A stretch of 64,000 nucleotides of DNA from Eurosta solidaginis (taxonomy: Eukaryota; Arthropoda; Insecta; Diptera; Tephritidae). Positions 1 through 10,918 of the stretch are shown in pieces. The position numbers and the translations under genes were made by a program. The stretch covers positions 154,214,426 to 154,278,425 of the forward strand of contig NC_090323.1 of assembly GCF_040869045.1 (NCBI RefSeq), read 5' to 3'. The notes below the pieces were generated by a model that made no database searches, was not told the origin of the DNA, and saw only the letters and a program-made list of their open reading frames with translations. Each line of letters begins with the position of its first letter. Within the stretch, counting starts at the first letter, position 1.

Positions 1-1484
1 AGGTGGACGCCGTTTCGAGATATCGCCATAAAGGTGGACCTAGAATTTGTTTGTACGATATGGGTATCAAATGAAAGGTGTTAATGATTTTAATTTAAAA
101 GGGAGTGGTGGTAGTTGTATATGTGAAGGCGTTTTCGAGATATCGAAAAAAATGTGGGCCAGGGTGATCCAGAACATCATCTTTCGGGTACCACTAATTT
201 ATTTATATATTTAATACCACGAACAGTATTCCTGCCAAGATTCCAAGGGCTTTTGATTTCGCTCTGCAGCAGTTTTTCATTTTCTTCTACTTAATATGGT
301 AGATGTCACACCCATTTTACAAAGTTTTTTCTAAAGTTATATTTTGCGTCAATAGACCAATACAATTACCATGTTTCATCCATTTTTTCGTATTGGGTAT
401 ATAATTATGGCATTTTTTTATTTTTTCCTAATTTTCGATATCGAAAAAGTGGGCGTGGTCATAGTCGGATTTCGGCCATTTTTTACACCAATACAAGATA
501 AGTACGTGAACTGAGTTTAGTAAAGATATATCGATTTTTGCTCAAGTTATCGTATTAAGGGCCGAGCGGAAGGACAGACGGTCGACTGTGTATAAAAACT
601 GGGCGTGGCTTCAAACCGATTTCGCCCCTTTTCACAGAAAACCGTTATCGTCCTAAAATCTAAACCTCCACCAAATTTCACGAGGATCGGTAAATTTGTG
701 TTCGACTTATGTCATTAAAAGTATCCTAGACAAATTAAATGAAAAAGGGCGGAGCCACGCCCTTTTTGAAATTTTCTTTTATTTTTGTATTTTGTTGCAC
801 CATATCATTACTGGAGTTGAATGTTGACATAATTTACTTATATACTGTAAAGATATTAACTTTTCTTTTAAAATTTGAATTTAAAAAATTTTTTTTTACA
901 AAGTGGGCGTGATCGTTCTCCGATTTTGCTAATTTTTACTAAGCAAAAATATAGTAATAAGAGTAACGTTCCTGCCAAATTTCATCATGATATCTTCAAC
1001 GACTGCCAAATTAAAGCTTGCAACACTTCTAAATTACCATTTTTTAAAAGTGGGCGATGCCACGCCCATTGTCCAAAATTTTACAAGTTTTCTATTCTGC
1101 GTCATAAGCTCAACTCACCTACCAAGTTTCATCGCTTAATCCGTATTTGGTAATGAATTAACGCACTTTTTCGATTTTTCGAAATTTTCGATCTCGAAGA
1201 AGTGGGCGTGGTTATAGTCCGATATCGTTCATTTTAAATAGCGATCTAAGATGAGTGCCCAGGAACCTACATACCAAATTTCATCAAGATACCTCAAAAT
1301 TTACTCAAGTTATCGTGTTAACGGACGGACGGACGGACGGACATGGCTCAATCGAATTTTTTTTCGATACTGATGATTTTGGTATATGGAAGTCTCTATC
1401 TATCTCGAGTCCTTTATACCTGTACAACCAACCGTTATCCAATCAAAGTTAATATACTCTGTGAGCTCTGCTCAACTGAGTATA
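1..1484 (+). mobile_element. Family A repeat element, copy 1 (left end outside window)
   Basis: Non-coding dispersed element. It begins inside the last 130-bp minisatellite unit and runs through the family's body, marked by repeated GGGCGTGG / CCACGCCC boxes and by CCGTTTTC-type spacers. It ends at the conserved terminus reading AGCTCTGCTCAACTGAGTATA. The same body occurs at 26871-30126, 42901-46512, 52004-53961 and 58730-60065. Open frames inside it are short and not conserved, so it looks non-autonomous. A (GGAC)n run lies near 1323-1343. I do not know the name or mobilising enzyme of this family. Confidence 0.8.
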
Positions 1485-1811
1485 AAAATCACTTTCTACT
1501 GTAATCGCGCACACATGGCGCACATGAATAGACAAAGCTCAACAAAACAATCGAAATAGAACAAAAAACAACAATAAATAAATGAAAATTACAATGCATT
1601 TCTTTACGATCATTAATTATAACCTGGTAACATTGACAATGGCCCCAGCCACAAACTGCACTAAGGCACTAGGAAGCGAAAATCGAAATGACCAAAACCA
1701 TCTCATAGCCTGCGGATTGACACTGTGTAATAATACGAGAACAAGGCTTATTATGCCACTGCAGAAACATTTTTTTTACTTTTGTTTTTTTGTCATTGTT
1801 TATATGTACAT
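1485..1811. other. Unassigned AT-rich stretch
   Basis: Between two repeat elements. No conserved coding frame, RNA gene or repeat is recognisable here. It may be original host intergenic DNA. Confidence 0.4.
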
Positions 1812-2024
1812 ACTAGCAGACCCGGCAGACTTTCTTCTGCCCTAAATTTGGTATATCTGCATACTTTTTAATTAGCTTTTTCCGTCTAACACTGCCCTCG
1901 CTCCTCTACACTTTTTCCTAATCTTTGTATTCACTCCTCCCTCCGTATTTTTCGCTTCATCTATCTCCATCTTCGTCTCAATTTATCTCTTTCTCAGTCT
2001 CCTTCTCTATTTTCTCTTCTCTCC

Positions 2025-2359
2025 GCTCCGCCTACCACACCGTATGCCCTGGGTTCACACCCCGCGCAAAGTAACACCAAAATTTTAGAAATAAGGTTTT
2101 TCAATTAGAAGAAAATTTTTCTAAGCGGGGTCGCACCTCGGCAGTGCTTGGCAAGCGCTCCGGTTGTATTTCTGCCATGAAAACCTTTCAGCGAAAACTC
2201 ATCAGCCTGGCAGATGCCGTTCGGAGTCGGCTAAAACATGTAGGTCCCGTCCGGCCAATTTGTAGGGAAAATCAATAGGAGCACGACGCAAATTGGAAGA
2301 GAAGCTCGGCCTTAGATCTCTTCGGAGGTTATCACGCCTTACATTTATTATTTATTTAG
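2025..2359 (+). mobile_element. tRNA-derived SINE, 5'-truncated copy
   Basis: Colinear with the fuller copy at 3797-4170, but it starts at GCTCCGCC, so the A box of the tRNA-like head is missing. The B-box region is also altered (GGGTTCACACCCC). It ends in a TTATT-type AT tail. It sits inside the 1812-3582 element. Confidence 0.8.
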
Positions 2360-2374
2360 AGGGTGGTATGTATT

Positions 2375-2465
2375 TTGTTCCAGTCCCATTCCGAGTCTCA
2401 GTCCCAGTCCCACTCCGAGTCTCAGTCTCAGTCCCAGTCCTAATCCCAGTCCCAGTCCGTCTCTG
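2375..2465 (+). repeat. Simple repeat, CAGTCC/GAGTCT hexamers
   Basis: A run of CAGTCC and GAGTCT hexamers with point changes, directly right of the SINE tail. It gives a spurious open frame rich in PVPV, which is not a gene. Confidence 0.85.
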
Positions 2466-2685
2466 GTCTACTTCCCGGAAAAAAGCATCGTAAATACTAA
2501 TATAGGCAAATTTATATACCAAATTTCAGGCAAATCGAATAGGACGTATGCAAATAGGTATGTGGGTATTTTTAATTCATGTCTTTATTTCGGCTATGCA
2601 TGCATTTTTATCAGTTTTGCCAGGTTGATGCGACTAAATCGAATATCACAATGAAAATTACTTAAAAGCTCTCAGCAATAGATTT

Positions 2686-3300
2686 CATTTGATACCCAAA
2701 ATACACACACATTCTAGGGGTATCCGGGTCCATGTTTTGACCTATATCTCGAGATCCTAGTCACCAATAAGTATGAAAACTACCCTGTAGTTAAGCACTC
2801 ATCAACAGTTTTCATATGATATCCATATTGTATAAACACATTCTAGGGGTGCCCGGGTCCACGTTTTGGCCTATATCTCGAGACCCTAGTCACCAATAGG
2901 TATGAAAACTACCCTGTACTAAAGCACTCATCAACAGCTTTCATCTGATATCCATATTGTATAAACACATTCTAGGGGTACCCGGGTCCACGTTTTGGCC
3001 TATATCTCGAGACCCTAGTCACCAATAGGTATGAAAACTACCCTGTAATAAAGCGCTCATCAACAGCTTTCATCTGATATCCATATTGTATAAACATATT
3101 CTAGGGGTGCCCGGGTCCACGTTTTGGCCTATATCTGGAGACCCTAGTCACCAATAGGTATCAAAACTACCCTGTAATAAAGCGCTCATCAACAGCTTTC
3201 ATCTGATATCCATATTGTATAAACATATTCTAGGGGTGCCCGGGTCCACGTTTTGGCCTATATCTCGAGACCCTAGTCACCAATATGTATCCTAGTCCAC
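2686..3300 (+). repeat. Tandem array, 129-bp unit, about 5 copies
   Basis: The marker GAGA(T/C)CCTAG falls at 2751, 2880, 3009, 3138 and 3267, exactly 129 bp apart each time. Units differ by only a few bases. The unit is recognisably related to the 130-bp unit of family A: both contain in order CAT-TGATA-CCATAT, a CATTCTAG box, a GGTCCAC box, ATATCTCGA and CTCAT-AACA. Confidence 0.95.
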
Positions 3301-3796
3301 TTCCCGGAAGAAAAATTATCCGACATTTTATTCTAGATATAACGCTACCTACATACCAAATTTCAGGCAAATCGAGCCATATATACGATAGTTTAGAATA
3401 AATCCGTCCCTGGTCCACTTCCCGGAAAAAACACTTTTCACAAACACTCTCCGGGTTCCTACTAAGTTATCCTGAAAATTTGAATAAAATCGGCGTGGTA
3501 GTTTCGGAGTCCATAAGCCTCATACAAACATACAAACATACATACATACATGCATCCTATTTTACATATATAGAAGATTATGTACCTACGCACAGGGCTG
3601 TGGAGGGGGAGAGGGGTGTGGGGGAGGAGCCGGCAGCCAGGGCAATTGCCCTGGGCCCGGAAGGTTTTTGGGGCCCGGCAAGGCAAAGTAGTATTGACAG
3701 TACTCTAACTAGGATTACATAGATTCATACATATTTTGTTGCTATAAAAAATGTTTTAAAATTGAAAATCACTAAACTAAAATCATAAGCATCCAA

Positions 3797-4170
3797 GGCC
3801 ACCGTGGTGTGATGGTAGCGTGCTCCGCCTATCACACCGTATGCCCTGGGTTCAACTCCCCGGCAAAGCAACATCAAAATTTTAGAAATAAGATTTTTCA
3901 ATTAGAAGAAAATTTTTCTAAGCGGGGTCGCCCCTCGGCAGTGTCTGGCAAGCGCTCCGATTGTATTTCTGCCATGAAAAGCTCTCAGTGAAAACTCATC
4001 TGCCTTGCAGATGCCGTTCGGAGTCGGCATAAAACATGTAGGTCCCGTCCGGCCAATTTGTAGGGAAAAATCAAGAGGAGCACGACGCAAATTGGAAGAG
4101 AAGCTCGGCCTTAGATCTCTTCGGAGGTTATCGCGCCTTACATTTATTTATTTTTTTTTTTATTTATTTA
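3797..4170 (+). mobile_element. tRNA-derived SINE, near full-length
   Basis: The head is tRNA-like. An A-box-like segment TGGTGTGATGGTAGCG lies at 3805-3820 and a B box GGGTTCAACTCCC at 3848-3860, about 28 bases apart, as expected for an internal RNA polymerase III promoter. A body of about 270 bases follows, ending with CTTCGGAGGTTATCGCGCC and an ATTT/T-rich tail. Related copies lie at 2025, 18083 (reverse), 21478 and 42810 (reverse). It would depend on a LINE for movement. The partner is not proven here. Confidence 0.85.
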
Positions 4171-4553
4171 AGTTAGATAAACGTTTTTGACACAATTCTA
4201 TAAGCGCTATCTGTCAAAAATGCTTCAACTAACTTAGAATCACATTTTATTTCGACTAGAACTATCGGTTTGGTCTTATTGCTTTTTCATTTTTGTAAAA
4301 GTCAGCGACATCTGTAAATACAGGCTGATAATAAACTAGAGCGTTAATTTGAAAAAATTAGTACACTTGACTTGTTTTGCGAAGCGCAAATATGTGCAAA
4401 CATATGAGTATGCCGTGGATAAGCTTACATAGGTCAGTTTAGCGTTAATTGTTGCAAGTTTCGTATTTCTTTTGTCAGTGGTGCAATTATTGGTAATTTT
4501 TTTAATGTGCAGAAGTCGTCACATTTTTCGGTATTATGCAGAAATCTTATAAT
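4171..4553. other. Unassigned remnant, possibly hAT 5' region
   Basis: Lies between the SINE tail and an inverted-repeat element. It may be leftover hAT non-coding sequence. No open frame or motif is recognisable. Confidence 0.35.
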
Positions 4554-5186
4554 CAGGCCTGTTCTGAATTCCGACTCGGAATGAAAAGTAAAACGACATT
4601 GATTCCGACTCGGTTTCTATTTGGTGTTCTCAATTCCGATTGTAAAAAATCGATTCGAAGTCGATTTCGAATCGTTTTCATTCCGATTCGGTAACCAGTT
4701 TAATCAGCTGTTTTTGTTTATGTGTTTTGGTTTAAGTATCATAAAATTTTATTTTAATTAAAAAATGCCTGCAGATATGGTTTTTGATGCGCAGACGCAA
4801 GAATACGTGCTATTGTGCGTGCGAATCGTAAAAATGCGCTGGATCGGAATTCAGAACAGGTCGACTTCATTTCGATCAGCATCGATTTGTTTGCCTAATA
4901 GATTTCTTGATAGAAGTTTTTAAAGAAAGATTTATTATGCCAATTTAAATCAAATTTAAACCAAAAATACACACAACACTTCCAAATAAAATGAAGAATT
5001 TAAAAAAAATTATTTGAAAGACAAATATCGCAACATTTGTGTATAATCTGCCAATTAATTTTCATTCCGACTGCTCAGAGGCAATACTTTTCAAACCGAT
5101 AATTTTTGGTCGGAATCGAAATTGAGAACACCAATCCATTTCGATTCCGAAAAAATTGATCGGAATCGGAATCCAGAACAGGCCTG
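4554..5186 (+). mobile_element. Non-autonomous DNA transposon with CAGGCCTGTTCTG ends
   Basis: The ends are inverted repeats: CAGGCCTGTTCTGAATTCCGA on the left against the reverse complement of TCGGAATCCAGAACAGGCCTG on the right. Further in, reversed copies of a 'CCGATT...GAATCG' motif continue the symmetry (near 4640 and 5110). It has no transposase. The CAGG start suits a hAT-type MITE, but I could not find a clean 8-bp target duplication, so the superfamily is uncertain. Confidence 0.75.
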
Positions 5187-5375
5187 AATATCTTTAGCGC
5201 AAGCCCTTAGAGATGGGAAATTCTCAAGGAAAAAACTAATTGCTCATTGCACAGCATGTTACAAACACGATGGTCTGCTCGTCTGGATAGTGTGAAACCT
5301 TTCGCAACTCACATTCCGCAAATATTGAAAGCTATTGATGAAATCAAGCTTTTGAATCTGAGTTCAGAAACAGTA
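5187..5375 (+). pseudogene. hAT transposase fragment, middle part
   Basis: Translating + gives a stretch that includes TRWSARLDSVKPFATHIPQI and then KAIDEIKLLNLSSETV. The TRWSAR motif is typical of DUF4371/ZMYM-like hAT transposases. The reading frame stops at the LINE insertion and resumes at 10082 with TDLKGIESYMGK, so the two pieces were one exon. It would have cut and rejoined DNA at hAT ends in the nucleus. It is now a fragment. Confidence 0.75.
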
Positions 5376-5453
5376 GGTAGGTAGGTTGAACTGGCCGGTC
5401 CATGAGGACCTCACATAGACTGATTGAGTCCGTAGTGTTACCAGAAGTTTGTT

Positions 5454-6803
5454 TTAACGACCAAACTGAAAAACCCTATCGAAACCAGGACTTATGTTAT
5501 AAAATAACTCCGTCCTCTTGGCAAATACTAGAAGCTTCCTAGGACTTAAGCCACTTGCTGCTTCTAGATCTGACAGCTGTATCACTCCTAATAGCTGGAG
5601 TCTTAGCCTGGCAAGTGCAGGGCACGAGCACAGAACGTGCTCGATCGTTTCCTCCTCCAACCCGCACTTCCTACACCTGCTATCACTGACCAAGCCTAAT
5701 TTAAAGGCATGTGACGCCAGAAGGCAGTGTCCAGTCAGAATACCCGTCATGAGTCTACAGTCCTCTCTTTTTAATGATAGAAGCAACTGTGTTAGTCTAA
5801 GGTTGTAAGACCTACACATAATCTTCGACACTTTACAGCCCCGCGCTTGAACCCACGCCTTTTCTGCTTGGTCGATCATGTGCACCTCTCGCCTTCGCTT
5901 AATCTCGCCCAATCTAATTGGGACGTCTACGGAGCAAGCTTCAAGGGATGCGCCCTTTTTAGCTAATTCGTCCGCTTTTTCATTCCCATCTATTCCCATA
6001 TGCCCTGGGACCCAATATAGATGTATGCTTCTCCCTGTCCCGATTCTCTCCGGAGACTGCTTACACTCTAACACGCATTTAGATGCTGTGCTATGCGAGA
6101 TTATTGCCTTAATTGCTGCTTGACTGTCAATATCAAAGTTAACACGGTTGCAGCTTAAGCTATTCTCTTCCAGGGTTTCTACTGCTTTGGTTACGGCTAA
6201 TATTTCCGCTTGGAAAACGCTACAGTAATCCGGCAGCCTGTAGGATCTGCTTAATTCCGGATCAGCGCAGTATACCCCAGACCCTACTCCTTCCACTATT
6301 TTGGAACCATAGGTGTACACATGCATCGCCTCGTCCGCCATTTGCGCACCCTTGCGCCAACCGTCCACCTCTATTGTGGCCTTAAGATCTCCCTCAAAGT
6401 GCAGGTAGGGAATCATGTAGTCTGTTCGTCTTGTGACTGAGGACGCTATACTACTATGGCCATATGGTCGGCGCTCAAGCTGCCCCGAAGCATCGAGCCT
6501 GGTTGCGGTCGTTAACGCTTTGTTCTTTGCTACCAGGTCTACAGGTGGAATGTGCAGAATGGCATACAGTGCAGCCGTCGGTGTTATGTACACATCTATC
6601 AGCCTCTCAAAGGTTTTGAGCAGAAATGATGTTAAGCTAATGGGTCTATAGTCTTTGGGATACACGTGACCGATCTTCCCCGCCTTTGGTAGAAAAGCTA
6701 CACGAGCAGTTCTCCAAGAGTGCGGTACATGATTCAGACTTATGCACCCATCGAATATTATTTTAAGCCATTCCACGACCGTCCTACTTGAGACTTGTAG
6801 CAT
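5454..6803 (-). pseudogene. LINE ORF2 3' part: RT start fused to RNase H
   Basis: An open 449-codon frame. Residues about 1-65 are the RT entry region (WRTARVAFLPKAGK, then KDYRPISLTSFLLKTFERLI). The next residues belong to the region just before RNase H, so RT motifs including the YADD site are deleted in frame. RNase H follows at about 155-285: the first acidic motif reads TYGSK instead of TDGSK, while FQAE, DSQAAIKAI and the GHMGIDGNEKADELA motif are kept. The C-terminus has CRKCGL then HVLCSCPAL, a CCHC-like knuckle. As it stands it could make neither an RT nor a normal RNase H. Confidence 0.88.
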
Positions 6804-7225
6804 GGCCGGGAATATACCATCTGGCCCGGCGATTTAAACTTAGAAAACGTCTTCACTGCCCACTCGATCTTGGTTTCGGTCACCAAGCCCGGCACCACTA
6901 GCTCCGTGATCGAAGTGTGAGTGATGTCTGCTGGTTCTTCTAAACCGTCTCCTGATGGGAAATGTGTATCGAGAAGCACCTCAAGGGATTCCTCAATATC
7001 ACGTGATCATTCCCCGTTCTCTTTCTTTATTAGTCCCTGGACTATGTTTCCCTTTGCTAGGACTTTTTTCAAGCGTGCTGTTTCACTGGAGCACTCTATG
7101 TCCGTACAGAAACTTTTCCATGAGTTTCTCTTCGCCCTGGTAATTTCACGCTTGTAGATCCTCAGTAGATCCCTGTACTCGTCCCGACACGCTTCGCTTT
7201 CCGCGGTCTTTGCGAGTTTAAACAT
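6758..7225 (-). pseudogene. LINE ORF2 linker between endonuclease and RT, broken
   Basis: The frame from 7225 gives a basic linker (DLLRIYKREITRAKRNSWKS). An in-frame TGA at 7007-7009 follows, then the same frame resumes and reads to SKFKSPG. At about 6826 one base is missing, and the normal continuation PDGIFPAMLQVS is found in the next frame, leading into the 6803 frame. These are secondary lesions in what was a single ORF2. Confidence 0.75.
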
Positions 7226-7424
7226 TTCTTTTACCTGTCTTCTTAGAAGACTCAGCTCATTGCTCCACCATGGCGGCTTTGCTTTTCCTCTGAATCTTCT
7301 TAGAGGGCAAGCTTTGTTATTTATACGCAGTCATAAGCGTCCTTGTTAGGAATTCATTCGACTCCTCCAGTTCCTCTACATTAGCAACCTCTTTGGGTTG
7401 TCCCAGTTTCGTTTCTACATGTTT

Positions 7425-8147
7425 CTAGAATTTAGTCCAACTCGTTGCCCTAGGGTTTCTAAAGGGTCCTCCCTTCTCTACCCTCTTTAGTGGGATGCTG
7501 AAGCTTATATACGCATGGTCGGAGAAGGATGGTCTATCGAGAACCATCCAATCATACCTTGATATATCACGCTCGGAGCTCAATGTAATATCCAGAACAT
7601 TGCTGGATGTTGGACCAATGTATGTAGGAACATTTCCCCTGTTGGCTATCTGCAAATTGGTTTGCAGGATGTAACAAAATAGAGATTCGCCTCTCTCGTT
7701 CGTATCTGCTCCTCCCCACGCATTGTGGTGCGCATTTGCATATGCGCCTATGACCAACCGCACTTTGCGCCCTTCCTCCTGTACTAACCTTTTGCACTCC
7801 ATCGGTGGAACCTCCGCAGCATGGGCCACGTAGCAGGACGCCAGGAGAAATGCCTGCTTATTCTTTTGCTCAACGGCCACCGCTACGAGATCCTCGGTGG
7901 TGTAATTAGGCAGCATATATGAACGCAGCTGTTTCCTTACCATTACTACAGCTCGCACCCGTCCTTCCGTTTGTGCGTAGTAAACGCCAAACCCGCGCGC
8001 GCTAAGTCCAGAAACCTTTCCTCCCGATGAGAGCCACGGCTCCTGGATCAGCGCCACGTCAAACGAACCCTCCTCAAGGGTTAGGGGGAGTTCGCTCGAC
8101 GCCACTTTACTGTGTTGGAGGTTTATCTGTAGGACTCGCAGCACCAT
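7425..8147 (-). pseudogene. LINE ORF2 apurinic-type endonuclease domain
   Basis: 240 residues, starting MVLRVLQINLQHSK, the usual opening of ORF2 in the I/R1/LOA groups. The ALIQEPW motif comes at about 34-40, NAHHNAWGG at about 139-147, and a C-terminal SDHAYISF. The domain would nick target DNA to prime reverse transcription. The motif normally read G-x-D-x-NAHH is GAYANAHH here, so the metal-binding Asp has become Tyr, which should abolish cutting. The start overlaps the end of ORF1 by about 40 bases. A stop at 7425 ends the frame before the RT. Confidence 0.85.
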
Positions 8148-9905
8148 TGGGCTGTTTGTCCCCCTCCAGCACCTTCGTCTTGACGTCGTCGTCCTCCTCT
8201 TGCCCTTTTTGTTTAGAGTATTCGAGGCCCCCTTCAGCCCCTCGTGAATGTTGTGCCGTGTGTTCCTCTGTGCGAGTCACAGCACCATTTAGCGGTTGGT
8301 CCTCTTCTAGCACGTTCGTGGTGACTTCGGGGACCTCCACCTGTCTTTTTTCCCTTAGGCTTCTGAGGTCCTTTTCGACTTCGCCCACTTCCAGCGTGTT
8401 AGGATTTTTATCCTCGGGACTTCTTTTCCTGAGTCGCATGTAAATTTTGCCAGTGCCAAAGGACATTTTGCCAAGCTGCGTGTACAAAATATCCTCCGCC
8501 TGCTTGTTTATTTGGAAGATGTAGAACTGACCATCCTCGGTAGGCCGAGATACAGTAAGTACCTTCCAATCCTGTGTCGGTATGTTCGGATTCTGATTCT
8601 GCAGAAGTCGCAGTGTATCCTCCGACTTCATCATGCATGGTATCCATACCTTAACTTTTGGTACCGTGGGGATTTGCGCTTTATCCACCACCTCAAACCG
8701 CGCGTTCGTGCCTTGCCTTTGGAGGTTTGGAGCGACTTCCTCCAGCCACTGCAAGCTCGCGATGTTGTCGCACCGTTATACCATCCCCCCGAATCAAAGG
8801 TTGGAAGGGGCTTACTTGGTTGTTCCCGCATAATCTTAAGCATTAAGCTAATAAGCTCCTTTTCCACAGATCTCCACCTTTCAGTAGTCATTTGTCCGAA
8901 CGGACTGCTACGATCAACCAGCGCCACAGTCAGTGACTGCTTTGCCACATCACTCATCTTCTCGGGAAAAGCAGGAGTCTTAGTGTTATCTCCCTTTGGA
9001 ACCTCCGAGAACACCGAAGTCTTCGCGTTAACTCCCTTTAGCGCCTCCGAGAAAGCCAGAGTCTTAGCGTTATCTCCCTTTGGCTTATCTCCTACTTCCG
9101 TAGTTGGAACTTCCCTCTGACTGGCAGCTTTCGAGGTTATTGCTACCTCGCTATTGGAACCCATCTGTCTTACAGCTTTGTGCCTACTTGTCTTGTCTAT
9201 GCGACTGCCCTGCCTCGCGGCTCTAGGACTGGGTCCTTTCTGCCTCTTGAAAGCAGGCTTGTCGCCTTCTGCCGAACGTTGCCTCTTCATTCTGCCATTC
9301 GACGCTTCTTCCTCCTCGTACCGGTTGCAGAACCGAGGGTTTCTCGCAGCAAACCTTTTGAACTGCCTTCGACCTACTTCTACCGTTTCATGGGCCCATT
9401 CCAAGCGCTCGATCTCCACTTCTGTTGGGTCGACCACTGCTCCCAAGCGTTGTACAATTCTTAGTGCTGCACGGTACTGCGAGAGAGTTCTTTTACTTCC
9501 TCTGCTCCGTACCCTTCTCCACTCTTCTACTCCGTTTTCATTTGTGTGCTTCTCCAACACGGAGTTCATTCAATCAGCACTACTCTCGCTCCCCGAGTCC
9601 GACGCATCGCTTAATTCGTATTTGTCGTCCCTGGATTGCGACTCAGTCCTCCTCTTTACATCCTCCTTATTACGTTCAGGTAATGAGTTGTTCATCTTGG
9701 TCGTACGACCACCTGCCCGACAAGGCGGGCTCAGCGGTCCAGTATTATATACGGGGAAAGAACCGTCCGCCACAGCAGCGCCCCTTACTGCGGTAAGACC
9801 ATAAATACTTCCCGAGATGGCCCGGTATCGGGAAGGCTCCGTTCGAATACAGCCGAATTTATCCCCTGGCTGCAAATCGTCCAATAGGCACGGTCCGCAT
9901 AACAC
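8107..9905 (-). pseudogene. LINE ORF1 (gag-like, DUF4780-like), broken
   Basis: Three pieces. 9905-9570 ends in an in-frame TGA at 9570-9572 and 9569-8631 continues the same frame. The last part (8754-8107) is one frame over, so there is a frameshift near 8770. The likely true start is MNNSLPERNKED (about 9692). The middle is basic (RRQFKRFAARNPRFCNRY), consistent with nucleic-acid binding. The C-terminal part (VWIPCMM...WKVLTVSRP...DILYTQLGKMSFGTGKI, in order) resembles the DUF4780 domain found in insect LINE ORF1 proteins. It normally coats the LINE RNA. The domain name is from memory. Confidence 0.75.
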
Positions 9906-10069
9906 CCTGGATTAGGGGGTTGGCAGTTCTTGGTCACCGACATCCCGACGCCCTCCTATGAGGCGAAACGGCGTAGATGTCAGTCCTAAACAGCTCCGCC
10001 TCATAGTCGGGCGCTATGGAGTTCGGCTAAGCCCTCACACCAACGACAAGGTGCCTACCCTAGTGAGGG
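9906..10069 (-). promoter_or_regulatory. LINE 5' leader
   Basis: GC-richer segment between the target duplication and ORF1. A diverged copy (GACGTTGGTGTGAGGG and onwards for about 100 bp) occurs on the plus strand at 51868-51970. LINEs of this group carry an internal promoter at their 5' end, so this is its expected place, but no promoter motif is proven. Confidence 0.55.
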
Positions 10070-10081
10070 TCAGAAACAGTA

Positions 10082-10918
10082 ACGGATTTGAAAGGTATTG
10101 AATCATATATGGGGAAATTTGAGTGTATCCTCTTAGCCTCCATTTGGCTCAAAGTGTTGACGGTAATCAACCATCGAAATCTGGTACTGCAACCTAGAAA
10201 TGCCACACTGGACGTCGAAACAGAAAATATACGTAGCCTGATTGATGAGTTGAAGAAGTTCAGGGATCAATGGTCGATCATACTTAAACAATGTAAAGTT
10301 CTGGCAGGGAGTATAGGAGTTGTGAATACCTTCGCAGAGAAAGAAGGAAGATAAGAAAGCGCCAGTTCGATGAATTAGCTGGCGAATTACCTGAGTGTGA
10401 CTCCGAAACTCAATTCAAACAGCAAGTTTTTTTACGTTCTTTTGGACTGCTTGATTGGTAACATGACACGACGTTACGAAGCCGTAAATGACATTGCGAT
10501 TAAATTTAGTTTTTTGTGAAAGTATCAGGATCTGACAGAAGAAGAGTTCAGAGAAAAGGCAGCGCCGTTCTGCACGATTTATTGCATCGATATTTCTACG
10601 GATCTAATAGATGAAATCATTCATCTCAAAGCCATCCAATTAGCAAATTTGGGATGTGATTCGCTGCCACCATCTCAACTTCTGAACAAATTTCATGACT
10701 TGAAGATGGAAGTATTATTTCCTAACATCTGCATAGCATTAAGAATATTTTGCACACTTCCAGTCAGTGTGGCTGAAGGGGAGCGTTCTTTTAGTCTATT
10801 GTCTCGCGTGAACAATTTTTTACGTTCTACTATGAGCGAAAATCGCTTGACAAGCCTTGGAACATTGGCGTTGGAGTCCAGCCTTGCTCGCAGCATTGCA
10901 TTAGTTTTGAATCGGTAA
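10082..10918 (+). pseudogene. hAT transposase C-terminal half with dimerisation domain
   Basis: Continues the 5187-5375 fragment after the LINE. It reads TDLKGIESYMGKFECILLAS, then LVLQPRNATLDVETENIRSL. Frameshifts follow around 10354-10640. The last part (about 10649-10918) carries SVAEGERSFSLLSRVNNFLR and LTSLGTLALESSLAR, the hAT family dimerisation region. It corresponds closely to the minus-strand protein at 11494-12141, which has the equivalent ERSFIVLSRIKNF. No complete frame remains. Confidence 0.85.

Larger units (their letters stand above)
1812..3582 (+). mobile_element. Dispersed element with a 129-bp tandem array
   Basis: The left edge reads CTAGCAGACCCGGCAGA and the right edge ends in an AC-AT-rich run followed by TATATAGAAGATT, a pair of ends I recall from many insect repeat copies. 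Inside, a phrase near 2470 (confirming that a 'CTTCCCGGAAAAAA' block precedes a CAAATTTCAGGCAAATCG block) recurs near 3300 and 3415. A SINE fragment (2025-2359), a CAGTCC-type simple repeat (2375-2465) and five 129-bp tandem units (2686-3300) are embedded. No transposase or reverse transcriptase frame is visible, so it is probably non-autonomous. The class is unknown to me. Confidence 0.6.
5376..10069 (-). mobile_element. LOA/I-group LINE, inserted in the hAT element, defective
   Basis: Minus-strand non-LTR retrotransposon of 4,694 bp. It is flanked by the 12-bp target duplication TCAGAAACAGTA (5364-5375 and 10070-10081). Order from its 5' end: leader (about 9906-10069), ORF1 with a DUF4780-like region, AP-type endonuclease, start of the reverse transcriptase, RNase H, C-terminal zinc-knuckle region. 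The 3' end is a short (CCTA)n-like tail. An RNase H domain after the RT is a feature of the I, R1 and LOA groups. The RT core is deleted, ORF1 has a stop and a frameshift, and the ORF2 linker has more, so it cannot move by itself. Confidence 0.88.

Noticed and set aside
2293..2493. PVPV-rich small protein
   Set aside because: It is a translation of a SINE tail and a hexamer simple repeat.
3797..3870. Possible tRNA gene
   Set aside because: A and B boxes are present but no acceptor stem closes, and the sequence continues into a dispersed SINE body found five times.
9154..9804. Plus-strand 216-codon frame opposite LINE ORF1
   Set aside because: Antisense shadow of ORF1. The minus-strand protein has the recognisable domains.
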